From IMG/VR virus record IMGVR_UViG_3300046511_000187, positions 1 to 63,598 of that record: a stretch of DNA of 63,598 bases; one strand, given 5' to 3'. The stretch's first letter is position 1. Each line of letters starts with the position of its first letter. The notes beneath the pieces were generated by a model. The model searched no databases and was not told the DNA's origin. It saw nothing but the letters and a program-made list of their open reading frames with translations. The position numbers and the translations under genes were made by a program. Of this stretch, positions 48,738-56,795 are shown one piece after another. Origin of the DNA: a virus.

Positions 48738-48939
48738 CTCTACGGAGAACCTCATCGTCGGCGCGCTCGCGCTCATCGGTGGCCTCGTCATCATCGGCTC
48801 GCTGATGTCCGCCAGCGGCCTCGGCATCTGGCTGCTCTGGAACACGATCGCCGCCGGCATGTTCCATCTGCCTCACCTCTCGTTCCTGAAGGCGGTTGCG
48901 ATCGGCGTCGCCCTCGTGATCGTCTTCCCCCGCAAGTGA
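48730..48939 (+). CDS. Small membrane protein (69 aa)
   Basis: The gene overlaps the GroES-like gene by 8 bases. The sequence NLIVGALALIGGLVIIGSLM and LKAVAIGVALVIVFP are two hydrophobic helices joined by a short loop. Function unknown. Confidence 0.55.
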   Translation: MRNSTENLIVGALALIGGLVIIGSLMSASGLGIWLLWNTIAAGMFHLPHLSFLKAVAIGVALVIVFPRK

Positions 48940-49553
48940 GCCTGCCCACCTTCGCAGCGATCGTGACGGGGCACAAGCAGATGCCCTTCGCGATCATGAA
49001 GAACCTTGCCACGCAGACGGTACAGCCGAGGCAGGTGCTGGTCGGCGTGTCCGAGTGTCCGCTGCCGTGGGTGGTTCCCTCGCTGCCATTCCCCTTCAGC
49101 ATCCTCTCGTTCCCCACGGTCCACGACTTCGGCTACAGCAAGCGCAACACGCTCGCGATGCTCGCCTCGACCGACTACCTCGGCTTCTTCTGCCAAGACG
49201 ACAGCTACGATGGCGACTACATCGAGCAGATGTTGAAGGCGGTCGACAACACGAGGGCGGTCGCGGCCTACTGCCAGTGGGACGATGGCCTCGTGGAACA
49301 CGGTGTCGGACTGACGTGCTCCTTTCACACTGACTCGTCATCGCTTGGCAACTTCATCGTCCGCCGGGACATCTTCGAGCAGCTTGGTGGATTCCCGAAG
49401 ACACCACGCGGCGAGGGACTCCGTGATGGGGCGCTGATCGAAGCCATCCGCGAGGTGGCCGACTCGGTGGCCCGAGTCAACATCACGATGTACCACCACA
49501 ACAAGCCGTACGAGTCCGGCGTCAGGGTGACCGCATGGGGCAAGGAGGTCTGA
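48936..49553 (+). CDS. Glycosyltransferase, GT2-like (205 aa)
   Basis: The N-terminal AAIVTGHKQMPFAIMKNLAT, then QTVQPRQVLVGVSE, is the GT-A donor fold start. LGFFCQDDSYDGDYIEQMLK contains the DD-type metal and donor site. The C-terminal FHTDSSSLGNFIVRRDIFEQ then LGGFPKTPRGEGLRDGAL is typical of GT2 acceptor sites. GTG 48936 overlaps the previous stop. This third glycosyltransferase of the genome lies in the middle-expressed unit, so it may act on nucleotides, DNA or host glycans. Confidence 0.75.
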   Translation: MSLPTFAAIVTGHKQMPFAIMKNLATQTVQPRQVLVGVSECPLPWVVPSLPFPFSILSFPTVHDFGYSKRNTLAMLASTDYLGFFCQDDSYDGDYIEQMLKAVDNTRAVAAYCQWDDGLVEHGVGLTCSFHTDSSSLGNFIVRRDIFEQLGGFPKTPRGEGLRDGALIEAIREVADSVARVNITMYHHNKPYESGVRVTAWGKEV

Positions 49554-49816
49554 TGACGCCATTCCAACAGCAGCTAACGGCGATCGGCTCGGCACTTCTG
49601 CACATCGAGAAGCTGCCGCTCGACACGCCTTGGTCACTCGTCTGTACCAACGAGGACGACGTATCGTCGCCGACCGCGTTGACAATCTTCGTACCACATA
49701 CTATGTGGGAAGGATTAGCGGCCCGTTTCAAGCTCCGCAGTAAGCCCACCGAGAACACACGTCGCGCCCTCGCTTACCAGCAGGGCTCGCTCTACATCAC
49801 ATTTACCGAGGAGTAA
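49553..49816 (+). CDS. Unknown protein (87 aa)
   Basis: ATG 49553 shares a base with the previous stop and has AAGGAGG 4 bases upstream. Helix FQQQLTAIGSALLHIEKLPL then VSSPTALTIFVPHTMWEGLA. No known family. Confidence 0.5.
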   Translation: MTPFQQQLTAIGSALLHIEKLPLDTPWSLVCTNEDDVSSPTALTIFVPHTMWEGLAARFKLRSKPTENTRRALAYQQGSLYITFTEE

Positions 49817-49818
49817 AA

Positions 49819-50520
49819 GTGGACGAGCAGCAAGTCGATCAGCCGGCAGTACCCGAAGTCGAGGTTCCCGCGTTCCTTCGTGATGTCGACCCGGCCAAGC
49901 GCGCCGAGGTGCTCGCGAAGCTGGCGGCGGCCCGCGCCCTCGGAGCCCAGAACGCGGCGGCCGAAGCTGAGCAGCCGGCCGAGGAGCCTGCCGCTCCGCA
50001 GGCGCAGGTCCTGTTGGGCAAGGATGTCGACTGGACCGCCTACCGGCTCCAGTACAGCGTGAAGCATCTGTACCCCGAGTCCCGCTACCAAGACACGCCG
50101 CAGGGTCCGCACTGGGTCGCGATGGTGGATGAGTTCTTCTCGACCGAGCGTGACTTCCGCAGCCACGGCAAGCTCGTGAAGAATCTGCGTGGTGAGGAGA
50201 CCGACCAGTTGAACCTCGGCATGTTCCTCAACGACATGCTGAACGGCCCCGAGGGCTGGAAGCTGATCTCGGTGCTCCCCTCGTCGAGCGGGCGCGCCGG
50301 CATCCTGATGCAGCGTCAGGTCCCGGTGCTCCTGCCGCACCCCGAGAAGATCGAGACCGAGACGACCGTCGAGGCTCCGAAGGACGAGGAACTGGCAGCG
50401 ACGCAGGCGGCAGCGGATGCCTTCGCAGCAGAGGTTGGTGGCGCGGACGTCGTCGTCGAAGAGACCGAAGACGTGCGCGACGACGCGGAGAACCCGCAGG
50501 CAGAAGGAGACCAGCAGTGA
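49819..50520 (+). CDS. Unknown protein, acidic ends (233 aa)
   Basis: GTG 49819 is the start. Ala/Glu/Pro-rich flanks surround a central folded part (RLQYSVKHLYPESRYQDTPQ; LNLGMFLNDMLNGPEGWKLI). The acidic C-terminus (VVEETEDVRDDAENPQAEGD) overlaps the RNA ligase start by GTGA. No known family. Confidence 0.55.
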   Translation: MDEQQVDQPAVPEVEVPAFLRDVDPAKRAEVLAKLAAARALGAQNAAAEAEQPAEEPAAPQAQVLLGKDVDWTAYRLQYSVKHLYPESRYQDTPQGPHWVAMVDEFFSTERDFRSHGKLVKNLRGEETDQLNLGMFLNDMLNGPEGWKLISVLPSSSGRAGILMQRQVPVLLPHPEKIETETTVEAPKDEELAATQAAADAFAAEVGGADVVVEETEDVRDDAENPQAEGDQQ

Positions 50521-51491
50521 ACAGCTTTTCAGCGTACCCCAAGGTGTGGAACCTCGGTCATCCCTCGGTGGCCGACATCCTGCTCGACGACGTGATCGTC
50601 GAGGAGAAGGTCGATGGTTCGCAGTTCAGCTTCGGCCTCGACGAGAACGGGGTGCTCAACATCCGCTCGAAAGGCGTCGTGATGAACATCGACGCGCCCG
50701 AGGGCATGTTCAACAAGGCCGTCGCGACCGTCAAGGAACTGGCGGCCGAGGGCCTGCTCCGTGCGGGCTGGACGTACCGCGCCGAGTTCCTCCAGCAGCC
50801 GAAGCACAACGCGCTCGCGTACGACCGTGTGCCGAACAAGCACCTGATCCTGTTCGACATCACGATCGGCACCGAGACGTACCTGTCGCGCACCGGCAAG
50901 GAGGACGAGGCTGCCCGCATCGGGCTGGAGATCGTGCCCCTCATCTTCCGGGGCCGGATCACGGACATCGACTTCTTCAAGTCACTCCTCAAGCAGACTA
51001 GCATCCTCGGTGGGCAGCAGATCGAGGGCGTCGTCGTGAAGAACAACGACCGCTTCGGCAAGGACGGCAAGCCGCTGTTCGGCAAGTTCGTCAGCCCGGA
51101 GTTCCGCGAGGTCCACAAGGGCGAGTGGAAGAAGGCCAACCCGCTGTCGCAGGACATCATCGACCAGTTGGTCGCGCAGTACCGGACGCCGGCCCGTTGG
51201 GCGAAGGCCGTCCAGCACCTGCGTGAGGCCGGCAAGATCCAGAACATGCCGCAGGACATCGCGCTGCTTCTGCCCGAGGTCGTTCGCGACATCGAAGCCG
51301 AGTGCATCGACAAGATCAAGGACACGCTCTTCAAGTGGGCGATGGCGAAGGGCCTCAAGCGCGGCGTGACGGGTGGCCTGCCCGAGTGGTACAAGGCGTC
51401 GTTGCTGGAGCAGCAGTTCGCCCCGGCAGCCGAGCCGCGCAATGCGGCATACACCGACGCATACACGGTCCACGTCGACCCCGCAGTCTGA
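50517..51491 (+). CDS. RNA ligase, KxDG nucleotidyltransferase family (Rnl2/RNA_ligase-like, 324 aa)
   Basis: Motif I VEEKVDGSQFSFGL (lysine adenylylation site near residue 27) is followed by VLNIRSKGVVMNID. Motif III is RAEFLQQPKHNALAY with LILFDITIG; motif IV is QIEGVVVKNND; motif V is PLFGKFVSPEF. Spacing fits ATP-dependent RNA ligases rather than DNA ligases, which need an OB fold of typical form. It would seal 5'-phosphate/3'-OH RNA ends, complementary to RtcB. GTG 50517 is coupled to the upstream gene. Confidence 0.78.
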   Translation: MNSFSAYPKVWNLGHPSVADILLDDVIVEEKVDGSQFSFGLDENGVLNIRSKGVVMNIDAPEGMFNKAVATVKELAAEGLLRAGWTYRAEFLQQPKHNALAYDRVPNKHLILFDITIGTETYLSRTGKEDEAARIGLEIVPLIFRGRITDIDFFKSLLKQTSILGGQQIEGVVVKNNDRFGKDGKPLFGKFVSPEFREVHKGEWKKANPLSQDIIDQLVAQYRTPARWAKAVQHLREAGKIQNMPQDIALLLPEVVRDIEAECIDKIKDTLFKWAMAKGLKRGVTGGLPEWYKASLLEQQFAPAAEPRNAAYTDAYTVHVDPAV

Positions 51492-51607
51492 TGGGCCACT
51501 TCTGGTGGTGTGACGACTGCGGCCACTCGTGGGTCCACTACGACGAGCAGCATCGGCCGCAGCCGTGTCCGAAGTGCAAGAGCACGAACGTGCAGGAAGG
51601 CATGTGA
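51491..51607 (+). CDS. Small zinc-ribbon protein (38 aa)
   Basis: ATG 51491 shares a base with the ligase stop. The sequence FWWCDDCGHSWVHYDEQHRP, then QPCPKCKSTNVQ, is a classic two-knuckle zinc ribbon (C-x2-C ... C-x2-C). It may bind RNA or DNA beside the ligase. It fits the overlap chain, supporting expression. Confidence 0.65.
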   Translation: MGHFWWCDDCGHSWVHYDEQHRPQPCPKCKSTNVQEGM

Positions 51608-52524
51608 TGTATCGCGTCAACGTGTCGGCAGTCAAGCAGTTCATGCAGTGCCGCTTCCGCTGGTGGGCCCAGTACGTCATGAACCGGGTGCCACTGGTGA
51701 CGCCGGCCGCGCTCGATGGGGGCAAGATCCTCCATCGGGCGTTCGAGCGGTTCGAGAAGGGGACGGCCTCTCTGGCCGACTCGCTGGCGGCGGAGTGCGC
51801 GGAGTTTCGGGCGAAGATCCCGGCCGAGCATCCGTCCTGCGAGTCTACGCTGGTCAAGGCCGTCACCACATTCGAGGACCTGATCGAGGCGATGCCTCTG
51901 CACTCGAACAGGTTCGAGATCCAGAAGGTGCTCGAAGTCGAGAAGGCACACGAGTGGGTCGACCCGGAACTCGATGCTGTAACGTGGCTGCTCCGGCCCG
52001 ACAAGGTTGTCGTGGTCGAGAACCGGCTCTGGCACATGCAGCGCCGAGGGCTGGCCGCACAGAAGAACTTCGCGACCTACGTGCGGCTCCAGAACCGGAG
52101 CTACCACGAGCACCTATATGCTGAGGTGCTGCACCGCGAGTACCCGCGTCACCGGTATGGTGGCACGATCTTCGATCTCGTCCGCAAGCTGAAGTTCCGC
52201 ACGAACGTCGGCAAGAAGAACGAGCAGACGAAGACGGCCGAGGAGATGTTCTACCAGCAGCCCATGGGCGTGAACCTGCGCGGAGGGCTGCACGCCTCGG
52301 TGATGATGTCGCTCCGGCAGCACGTCGTAGAGATGAAGGAGTGCATCTCGTACTGGGAGAACGATGGACTAATCCCGGCCCCGAACGAGGACCAGAACGG
52401 CGGCTACTCGGGCAGCAGCGAGGACCCGTACTTCAAGGTGCTCATGGGCGAGACGTCGCTCGACGACGACACCCTCTTCAAGGATCGGCAGGACCAGTAT
52501 GCTGAAGCGTCCGAGAGAGATTGA
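51607..52524 (+). CDS. PD-(D/E)XK nuclease-like protein (RecB/Cas4-type, 305 aa)
   Basis: The start SAVKQFMQCRFRWWAQYVMN is the usual N-terminal helix of RecB-family phage nucleases. It is followed by HRAFERFEKGTASLADSL. VTWLLRPDKVVVVENRLWHM may hold the active-site Asp, although the canonical GxxD...DxK is not clean. RSYHEHLYAEVLHREYPRHR, then TIFDLVRKLKFRTN, matches the C-terminal part of such nucleases. Likely role: processing DNA ends in recombination with the Sak4-like ATPase. Confidence 0.6.
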   Translation: MYRVNVSAVKQFMQCRFRWWAQYVMNRVPLVTPAALDGGKILHRAFERFEKGTASLADSLAAECAEFRAKIPAEHPSCESTLVKAVTTFEDLIEAMPLHSNRFEIQKVLEVEKAHEWVDPELDAVTWLLRPDKVVVVENRLWHMQRRGLAAQKNFATYVRLQNRSYHEHLYAEVLHREYPRHRYGGTIFDLVRKLKFRTNVGKKNEQTKTAEEMFYQQPMGVNLRGGLHASVMMSLRQHVVEMKECISYWENDGLIPAPNEDQNGGYSGSSEDPYFKVLMGETSLDDDTLFKDRQDQYAEASERD

Positions 52525-53509
52525 TGAACTGTGGCGCGTACTGCCTCATCCTTCTACGGACTCAGTGGTACGTGTGTTCGCTCGCGGTGGCGATCATCGC
52601 GATGGCGACTTCGCTCGTAGTGCGGCAGAGATCCGCCGCTTCGCGAAGGCGAAGTCGGGCTGCAATGTATACGTTGCTCCGAACCCCACAGAGGCCACCG
52701 GAGGCTCCCGCCACAAGGCCTCGGACGTAACGCACTGGAGCTATCTGCTCATTGACATGGACCCAGTCAAGGAGCCCAATGATCCACGCGCTGCCATGGA
52801 TGATGCGCTACTCTGGCTTGGCGAATGGTGTGGGCGCGACTTCCGCGATGGCAAGTCCGGCCGCCCGATCATCATCGACAGTGGGAGAGGCGTGCAGGCG
52901 TGGATCAGGTTGGGAGACGTCGTCCTCGATGCTACGGCCGAGCAGGGCCGCATCTGGACGAAGGTCGAGGCCGACTGGGAATGGCGGGTGATCCACCCGG
53001 CCACGGCCCGCCGCGTCAACGGGCACTGGCTCCAGAAGCTGGACAAGTTCCTCGGTGAGCGGTACGGCTGCAAGATCGACACGAGCGTCTCGGACCTCCC
53101 TCGCGTCATGCGGTGTCCGGGTACGCGCAACCTGAAGACGAAGCGGCTCGCGCGGTTCATCCATGCGACCGATCACATCTTCGAGGGTCTGGCCGAACTG
53201 CTCGTCACGGGCACGCCGACCAAGTCCCTGTTCGACCCGCCGGCCCCCGAGGGAGTGGCCGCCGGCCAGCCATGGACAGACGTCTTCGCGCACCTGACGA
53301 AGGCGGCACAGGACTACCTGACGCTTGGGCAGGCCGAGCCGGGCCGCCACAAGGCGATGTGGCACACGGCCATGAAGTTGAAGGAACTGGGTGTCACGCG
53401 GGCCGAGGCCCGGAAGGCGCTCCGTTGGGGCAACCGACTGCGAGGGAAGGAGGAGAAGCTCCCGGCTGACCAGATCGAACACGCCCTCGACACCGCCTAT
53501 CAGAAGTGA
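52499..53509 (+). CDS. DNA primase, AEP / RepB-like superfamily (336 aa)
   Basis: WSYLLIDMDPVKEPND holds the first catalytic DxD. RPIIIDSGRGVQAWIRL corresponds to the conserved SxH-type strand. SVSDLPRVMRCPGTRNLKTK is the third (D-x-x-R-h-x-R-x-P-G-T-x-N-x-K) motif. The C-terminal helices (MKLKELGVTRAEARKALRWG) resemble a PriCT-like domain. It makes primers for the family A polymerase. The start ATG 52499 overlaps the nuclease gene by 26 bases. Confidence 0.78.
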   Translation: MLKRPREIDELWRVLPHPSTDSVVRVFARGGDHRDGDFARSAAEIRRFAKAKSGCNVYVAPNPTEATGGSRHKASDVTHWSYLLIDMDPVKEPNDPRAAMDDALLWLGEWCGRDFRDGKSGRPIIIDSGRGVQAWIRLGDVVLDATAEQGRIWTKVEADWEWRVIHPATARRVNGHWLQKLDKFLGERYGCKIDTSVSDLPRVMRCPGTRNLKTKRLARFIHATDHIFEGLAELLVTGTPTKSLFDPPAPEGVAAGQPWTDVFAHLTKAAQDYLTLGQAEPGRHKAMWHTAMKLKELGVTRAEARKALRWGNRLRGKEEKLPADQIEHALDTAYQK

Positions 53510-53529
53510 TACAATAGAGTTACCCACCA
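53487..53529 (+). promoter_or_regulatory. Promoter P3 (conserved extended -10 element)
   Basis: The -35 TCGACA (53487-53492), a 17-bp spacer, and extended -10 TGA-TACAAT (53507-53515) are followed by AGAGTTACCCACC. It is the strongest of the three copies by -35 and -10 match. The -35 lies in the last codons of the primase gene. It would raise expression of the recombination and polymerase genes. Confidence 0.78.
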
Positions 53530-53545
53530 ACCACCCGGAGGAAGC

Positions 53546-53740
53546 ATGAACACGACCACCAGTACCGAGCCCCGCTACACCGTCGAGCAGTATGGCACCC
53601 AGACGTTCGTCATCATCGACGCCACGACCAAGCTGACCGTGCGGTCGCGCTTCGGCCTGACGCGCTACTTCACGTCGCACGCCTCGGCCCGCAAGGCCAT
53701 CACGCGCCTGAACCGTCCCGTCGGCGACCGTCACCGGTAA
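53546..53740 (+). CDS. Unknown small protein downstream of P3 (64 aa)
   Basis: ATG 53546 has CGGAGGAAGC upstream. The sequence YTVEQYGTQTFVIIDATTKL, then FTSHASARKAITRLNRPVG, is a strand-strand-helix plan like the early small proteins. The stop overlaps the next start. No known family. Confidence 0.55.
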   Translation: MNTTTSTEPRYTVEQYGTQTFVIIDATTKLTVRSRFGLTRYFTSHASARKAITRLNRPVGDRHR

Positions 53741-54651
53741 TGGCGAAGCCACAGCGGAACATCCTGACCTTCCACCGGGGTCGGGATCTGACCAAGCGCG
53801 CGAAAGAGCGCATCCTGATCTACGGCCGTGCGGGCTCGGGCAAGTCCCGGTTCGCCCTGTCGTACCCCGAGTCGTGGGGCAGGTGCGCGTACTACGCGGC
53901 CGACAAGAACTCGTGGCTCCTCCCGTCGATCTCGCCGAAGAAGCGCGAGCGCGTCGAGGTGGTGAACCCCGAGGGACCGGACCCCGAGGCCCTGTTCCAG
54001 CAGTTCTGCATGATGGATCTGGACGCTCAGTTCGGTGAGATCGGCGTGATCGTGGTGGACACGTACACGAAGATCGCGATGGATTCGCTGTCGCACATCT
54101 CCAACACGTTGCAGGTCACGCGCGAGCCGCACGCCATCATCGGCGACCTCGATGCGGGTGGTGTTGCCATCCCGACCCGCAGCGACTTCCAAGGAGTGGA
54201 CGCACTGTCGAAGCAGTACCTCGACGACCTGTTCGACCTGCACGCGGACAAGCACATCATCTTCATCATGCACGAAGAGAGCAAGATGATCGGTGGTGCA
54301 AACGGTACACTCGTCGGCGGCCCGCAGCATCCGGGCTGGACGATGATCGACTACCTACCGTCGCAGTTCAGCACGGTCATCCGGCTCGTCAGGGACGAGG
54401 TCCTCATCCCCGGCGCTGCCGACATCTCGCCGGTCGTCGTTGCCATCACCGAGTACGACGGGAAGTTCCCGGCGAAGCTCCGCACCTGCGACGAGGAGGC
54501 TGCCAATCCGATCGCCCGTGTGACGCTCGACAGGAACCCGTCAGGCTGGTGGGTCAACTACGAGGCGTACATGCAGGGCCTGCTCACTGGTGAGCCGGTC
54601 GTCGCCAAGAAGAAGAAGAAGAAGCTCCTCACACCCTCCAACGGAGAGTAA
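53740..54651 (+). CDS. Sak4-like RecA-fold ATPase (AAA_24, 303 aa)
   Basis: Walker A is ILIYGRAGSGKSRFALSYP (about residues 25-43). Walker B is IGVIVVDTYTKIAMD, and HIIFIMHEESKMI is the sensor-type strand. The C-terminal region carries NPIARVTLDRNPSGWW and ends in a Lys run. Phage Sak4 proteins are single-strand annealing or strand-exchange partners of SSB. The adjacent SSB-like gene supports this. Confidence 0.75.
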   Translation: MAKPQRNILTFHRGRDLTKRAKERILIYGRAGSGKSRFALSYPESWGRCAYYAADKNSWLLPSISPKKRERVEVVNPEGPDPEALFQQFCMMDLDAQFGEIGVIVVDTYTKIAMDSLSHISNTLQVTREPHAIIGDLDAGGVAIPTRSDFQGVDALSKQYLDDLFDLHADKHIIFIMHEESKMIGGANGTLVGGPQHPGWTMIDYLPSQFSTVIRLVRDEVLIPGAADISPVVVAITEYDGKFPAKLRTCDEEAANPIARVTLDRNPSGWWVNYEAYMQGLLTGEPVVAKKKKKKLLTPSNGE

Positions 54652-54657
54652 CTCAAC

Positions 54658-55416
54658 ATGGCAAAGACGCAGCAGCAGGCAGCCCCGGTCGTTCCGAACT
54701 TCCGTGACATCGACAAGGAAGCCGCGACGCGCGCCTCGGCGGCCATCGCTGGTGGCAATCAGGCCCTGAAGGTGCCGAAGACCGCGAAGGTCTCGGTCGA
54801 CAAGAAGGGCGTCAAGCGCAGCCGCTGGACCGAGCAGGCCACGGTCGTCGAGGCGTATCGCTCGGTGACGAAGAAGGGCCTCCTCGACGTGACGGTCATC
54901 CTCAAGGTCCGCCAGTCGGACAATGCGGGCGGGCGGGTGTTCGCTCACTTCTACAAGAACATGCAGGCGAACGTGCCCGAGAACCACGTCAACATGAACG
55001 AGCGCAGCGACGGCGCGATCATCTCGCTCCTGACGGTGACGGGCTTCCTGCCGGCCGGTGGCGAACTGCGTGGCTCGCTGCTCGACAAGATGTTCCCGCC
55101 GAAGGGTCAGCCGGGTGCGGTCAGCCCGCTGAACAACAAGGTGGTCGTGGCGAACGTCGTCCAGACCATGGAGGTCGTGAAGAATCAGAAGACGGGCAAG
55201 CCCGAACTCGACGACGAGGGTGACGAGATCCTTGAACCGCGTGACTCCGCCGAGTCCTTCCTGCCCTCGGCTGTGACGGCCGTGGCTGCGGACGAGGACG
55301 AGGACGAAGACGAAGACGCCGAAGAGGGCGACGAGGACGAGGACGAGGCCGAGGAGGAAGAGGAGGAGGAAGAGGCTCCTGCTCCGCCCCCGGTCAAGAC
55401 CCGGAAGAAGAAGTAA
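54658..55416 (+). CDS. Putative single-stranded DNA-binding protein (252 aa)
   Basis: The central region (YRSVTKKGLLDVTVILKVRQ, then GGRVFAHFYKNMQANVPENH) is beta-rich and could be an OB-like fold. The C-terminal ~70 residues are extremely acidic (runs of Asp/Glu around residues 215-240), then APAPPPVKTRKKK. Acidic tails mark many phage SSBs, although here the tail does not end the protein. Position beside a Sak4-like ATPase strengthens the call. Confidence 0.6.
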   Translation: MAKTQQQAAPVVPNFRDIDKEAATRASAAIAGGNQALKVPKTAKVSVDKKGVKRSRWTEQATVVEAYRSVTKKGLLDVTVILKVRQSDNAGGRVFAHFYKNMQANVPENHVNMNERSDGAIISLLTVTGFLPAGGELRGSLLDKMFPPKGQPGAVSPLNNKVVVANVVQTMEVVKNQKTGKPELDDEGDEILEPRDSAESFLPSAVTAVAADEDEDEDEDAEEGDEDEDEAEEEEEEEEAPAPPPVKTRKKK

Positions 55417-56114
55417 TGGTCGACTACCCGGAGAACGACTTCACCCGGATGATCGAGATGACCAATCAGGAGAACCGCAGCGGCGTGCGTCGGAACATCG
55501 GGGTGGCTTCGGCCACTCCGATGCCGACCGTGCAGTCTGCGGCTGTTGGTCGTCCGGTCGAGGACGAGGCCCCGCTGACAGCGGAAGAGCGTGCGGAACT
55601 GGACAAGGCAGCCATCGCCGCTGGCGTACGCGATCCGCGACTGGGCAACCAGAACACGGATGGTACGTTCATCGACGAGCCGAAGCCGGCCTACGCAACT
55701 CTCGAAGAGGCCATAGCTGCCGGTGCTCCTGTCGAGCGTCCGGTGCCTGCGGCCGACCCGGTACTGTTCCCGACCGGGCGCGAGACCGCCCGCGAGTTCA
55801 TCGCCCGCAAGGAGAACGCTGCTGGTCGCAAGACTCTCGGTGTTCCCTCGTTCGCTCCGCGCATCCCCGACTTCACAAAGATCGAGGGGATCGACCTCGT
55901 CAATGACCGTGTCGTGGTGGACGGGCTCGACTTCCCGATCACCGTCGAGCAGTCGAACGAGTTCAAGGAGTTCGTGATGGGTGTCGTGCGCGACGCGATC
56001 CTCGCGAAGCTCGAAGAAGCGGCTACGTCCTTCGCCGCACGCCTGACCAAGGCGGAGGGAACTGATGGGGCGGCGGGAACTTCGAGCGAGGGCACGACGG
56101 TACAACAGCAGTAA
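55416..56114 (+). CDS. Unknown protein (232 aa)
   Basis: ATG 55416 shares a base with the previous stop. The N-terminal half is polar (EDEAPLTAEERAELDKAAIA) and the middle linker Pro/Ala-rich. A C-terminal part, IDLVNDRVVVDGLDFPITVE, then FVMGVVRDAILAKLEEAATS, is folded. The stop overlaps the HNH gene by 50 bases. No known family; a replication accessory by neighbourhood. Confidence 0.55.
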   Translation: MVDYPENDFTRMIEMTNQENRSGVRRNIGVASATPMPTVQSAAVGRPVEDEAPLTAEERAELDKAAIAAGVRDPRLGNQNTDGTFIDEPKPAYATLEEAIAAGAPVERPVPAADPVLFPTGRETAREFIARKENAAGRKTLGVPSFAPRIPDFTKIEGIDLVNDRVVVDGLDFPITVEQSNEFKEFVMGVVRDAILAKLEEAATSFAARLTKAEGTDGAAGTSSEGTTVQQQ

Positions 56115-56640
56115 GGCTGGCGTAGCGCGCAATCTTCGGTGTGAGCACGGCATCGACCGGCCCACATCGGAGTACTGGGTGGACAGGATGTTCCACCCCG
56201 GTTCGCGCTGTGCCATCTGCGGGCTTCCAACGTATCTGTTGGAGGTCTACAGAGAGCAGGGCTGGCCGTGGTTCCTCGGGCGCAGGCACGGCGCGGGGAG
56301 CCATCCTCGGCTGACCCTCGACCATGTAGTGCCCGGCAACAACGATGGCGGCTTCCGGCTTCTGTGCCACGCCTGCAACAGCGAGCGTGGGGCGAGTCGG
56401 CTGTCCGATGAAGAGGTCCTCAACAGCGTACGCGGTAAGTGGCAGTGGTTCGTTGGACTCCGCTTTCTCTGGTGGATTCACGCCAGTCCCGGTGTCGGTG
56501 GCCGTCTGCACAGGAGTGAGACATGTGCGAAACGCGATGCTCAGTTTGCAGCCGGAGCTACACCCGAACTGCCCACAACCGCGAGTACGAAGAGTTTGGA
56601 ATCTGCTTCCCCATCGACGTCTGCGAACTCTGCGGCGTGA
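56065..56640 (+). CDS. HNH endonuclease (191 aa as read; C-terminus suspect)
   Basis: The core is CAICGLPTYLLEV ... LTLDHVVPGNNDGGFRLLCH then ACNSERG, a zinc-bound HNH (endonuclease VII-like) with the catalytic His in LDH. Residues 1-~150 look natural. From about base 56517 the frame continues through a Ser/Thr/Ala stretch that overlaps the next gene by 118 bases. A stop in another frame (TGA at 56517-56519) would end the protein just before that gene. It may nick or resolve DNA during replication or packaging. Confidence 0.7.
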   Translation: MGRRELRARARRYNSSKAGVARNLRCEHGIDRPTSEYWVDRMFHPGSRCAICGLPTYLLEVYREQGWPWFLGRRHGAGSHPRLTLDHVVPGNNDGGFRLLCHACNSERGASRLSDEEVLNSVRGKWQWFVGLRFLWWIHASPGVGGRLHRSETCAKRDAQFAAGATPELPTTASTKSLESASPSTSANSAA

Positions 56641-56795
56641 CGCTACAGCGTGCGCTCGCAGGGTTCGTAGACCTGTTGCGTCAGTCCCACGGTGAGAGAC
56701 GCGAGAGAGTGCTGGACCGGCTCGCGGGCAAGCTCTCCGAGCAGGGCTTCGACATCACCACGTTCCCTCGGAGGGCGAATGAAGGCAGAAGGTAG
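56523..56795 (+). CDS. Small zinc-binding protein (90 aa)
   Basis: ATG 56523 has AGGAG upstream. The sequence CETRCSVCSRSY ... CFPIDVCELCGVTLQRALAG gives four or more Cys in knuckles. The C-terminal half is helical (RRERVLDRLAGKLSEQGFDI). It overlaps both the HNH and polymerase genes. Possibly a replication accessory or regulator. No known family. Confidence 0.55.
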   Translation: MCETRCSVCSRSYTRTAHNREYEEFGICFPIDVCELCGVTLQRALAGFVDLLRQSHGERRERVLDRLAGKLSEQGFDITTFPRRANEGRR

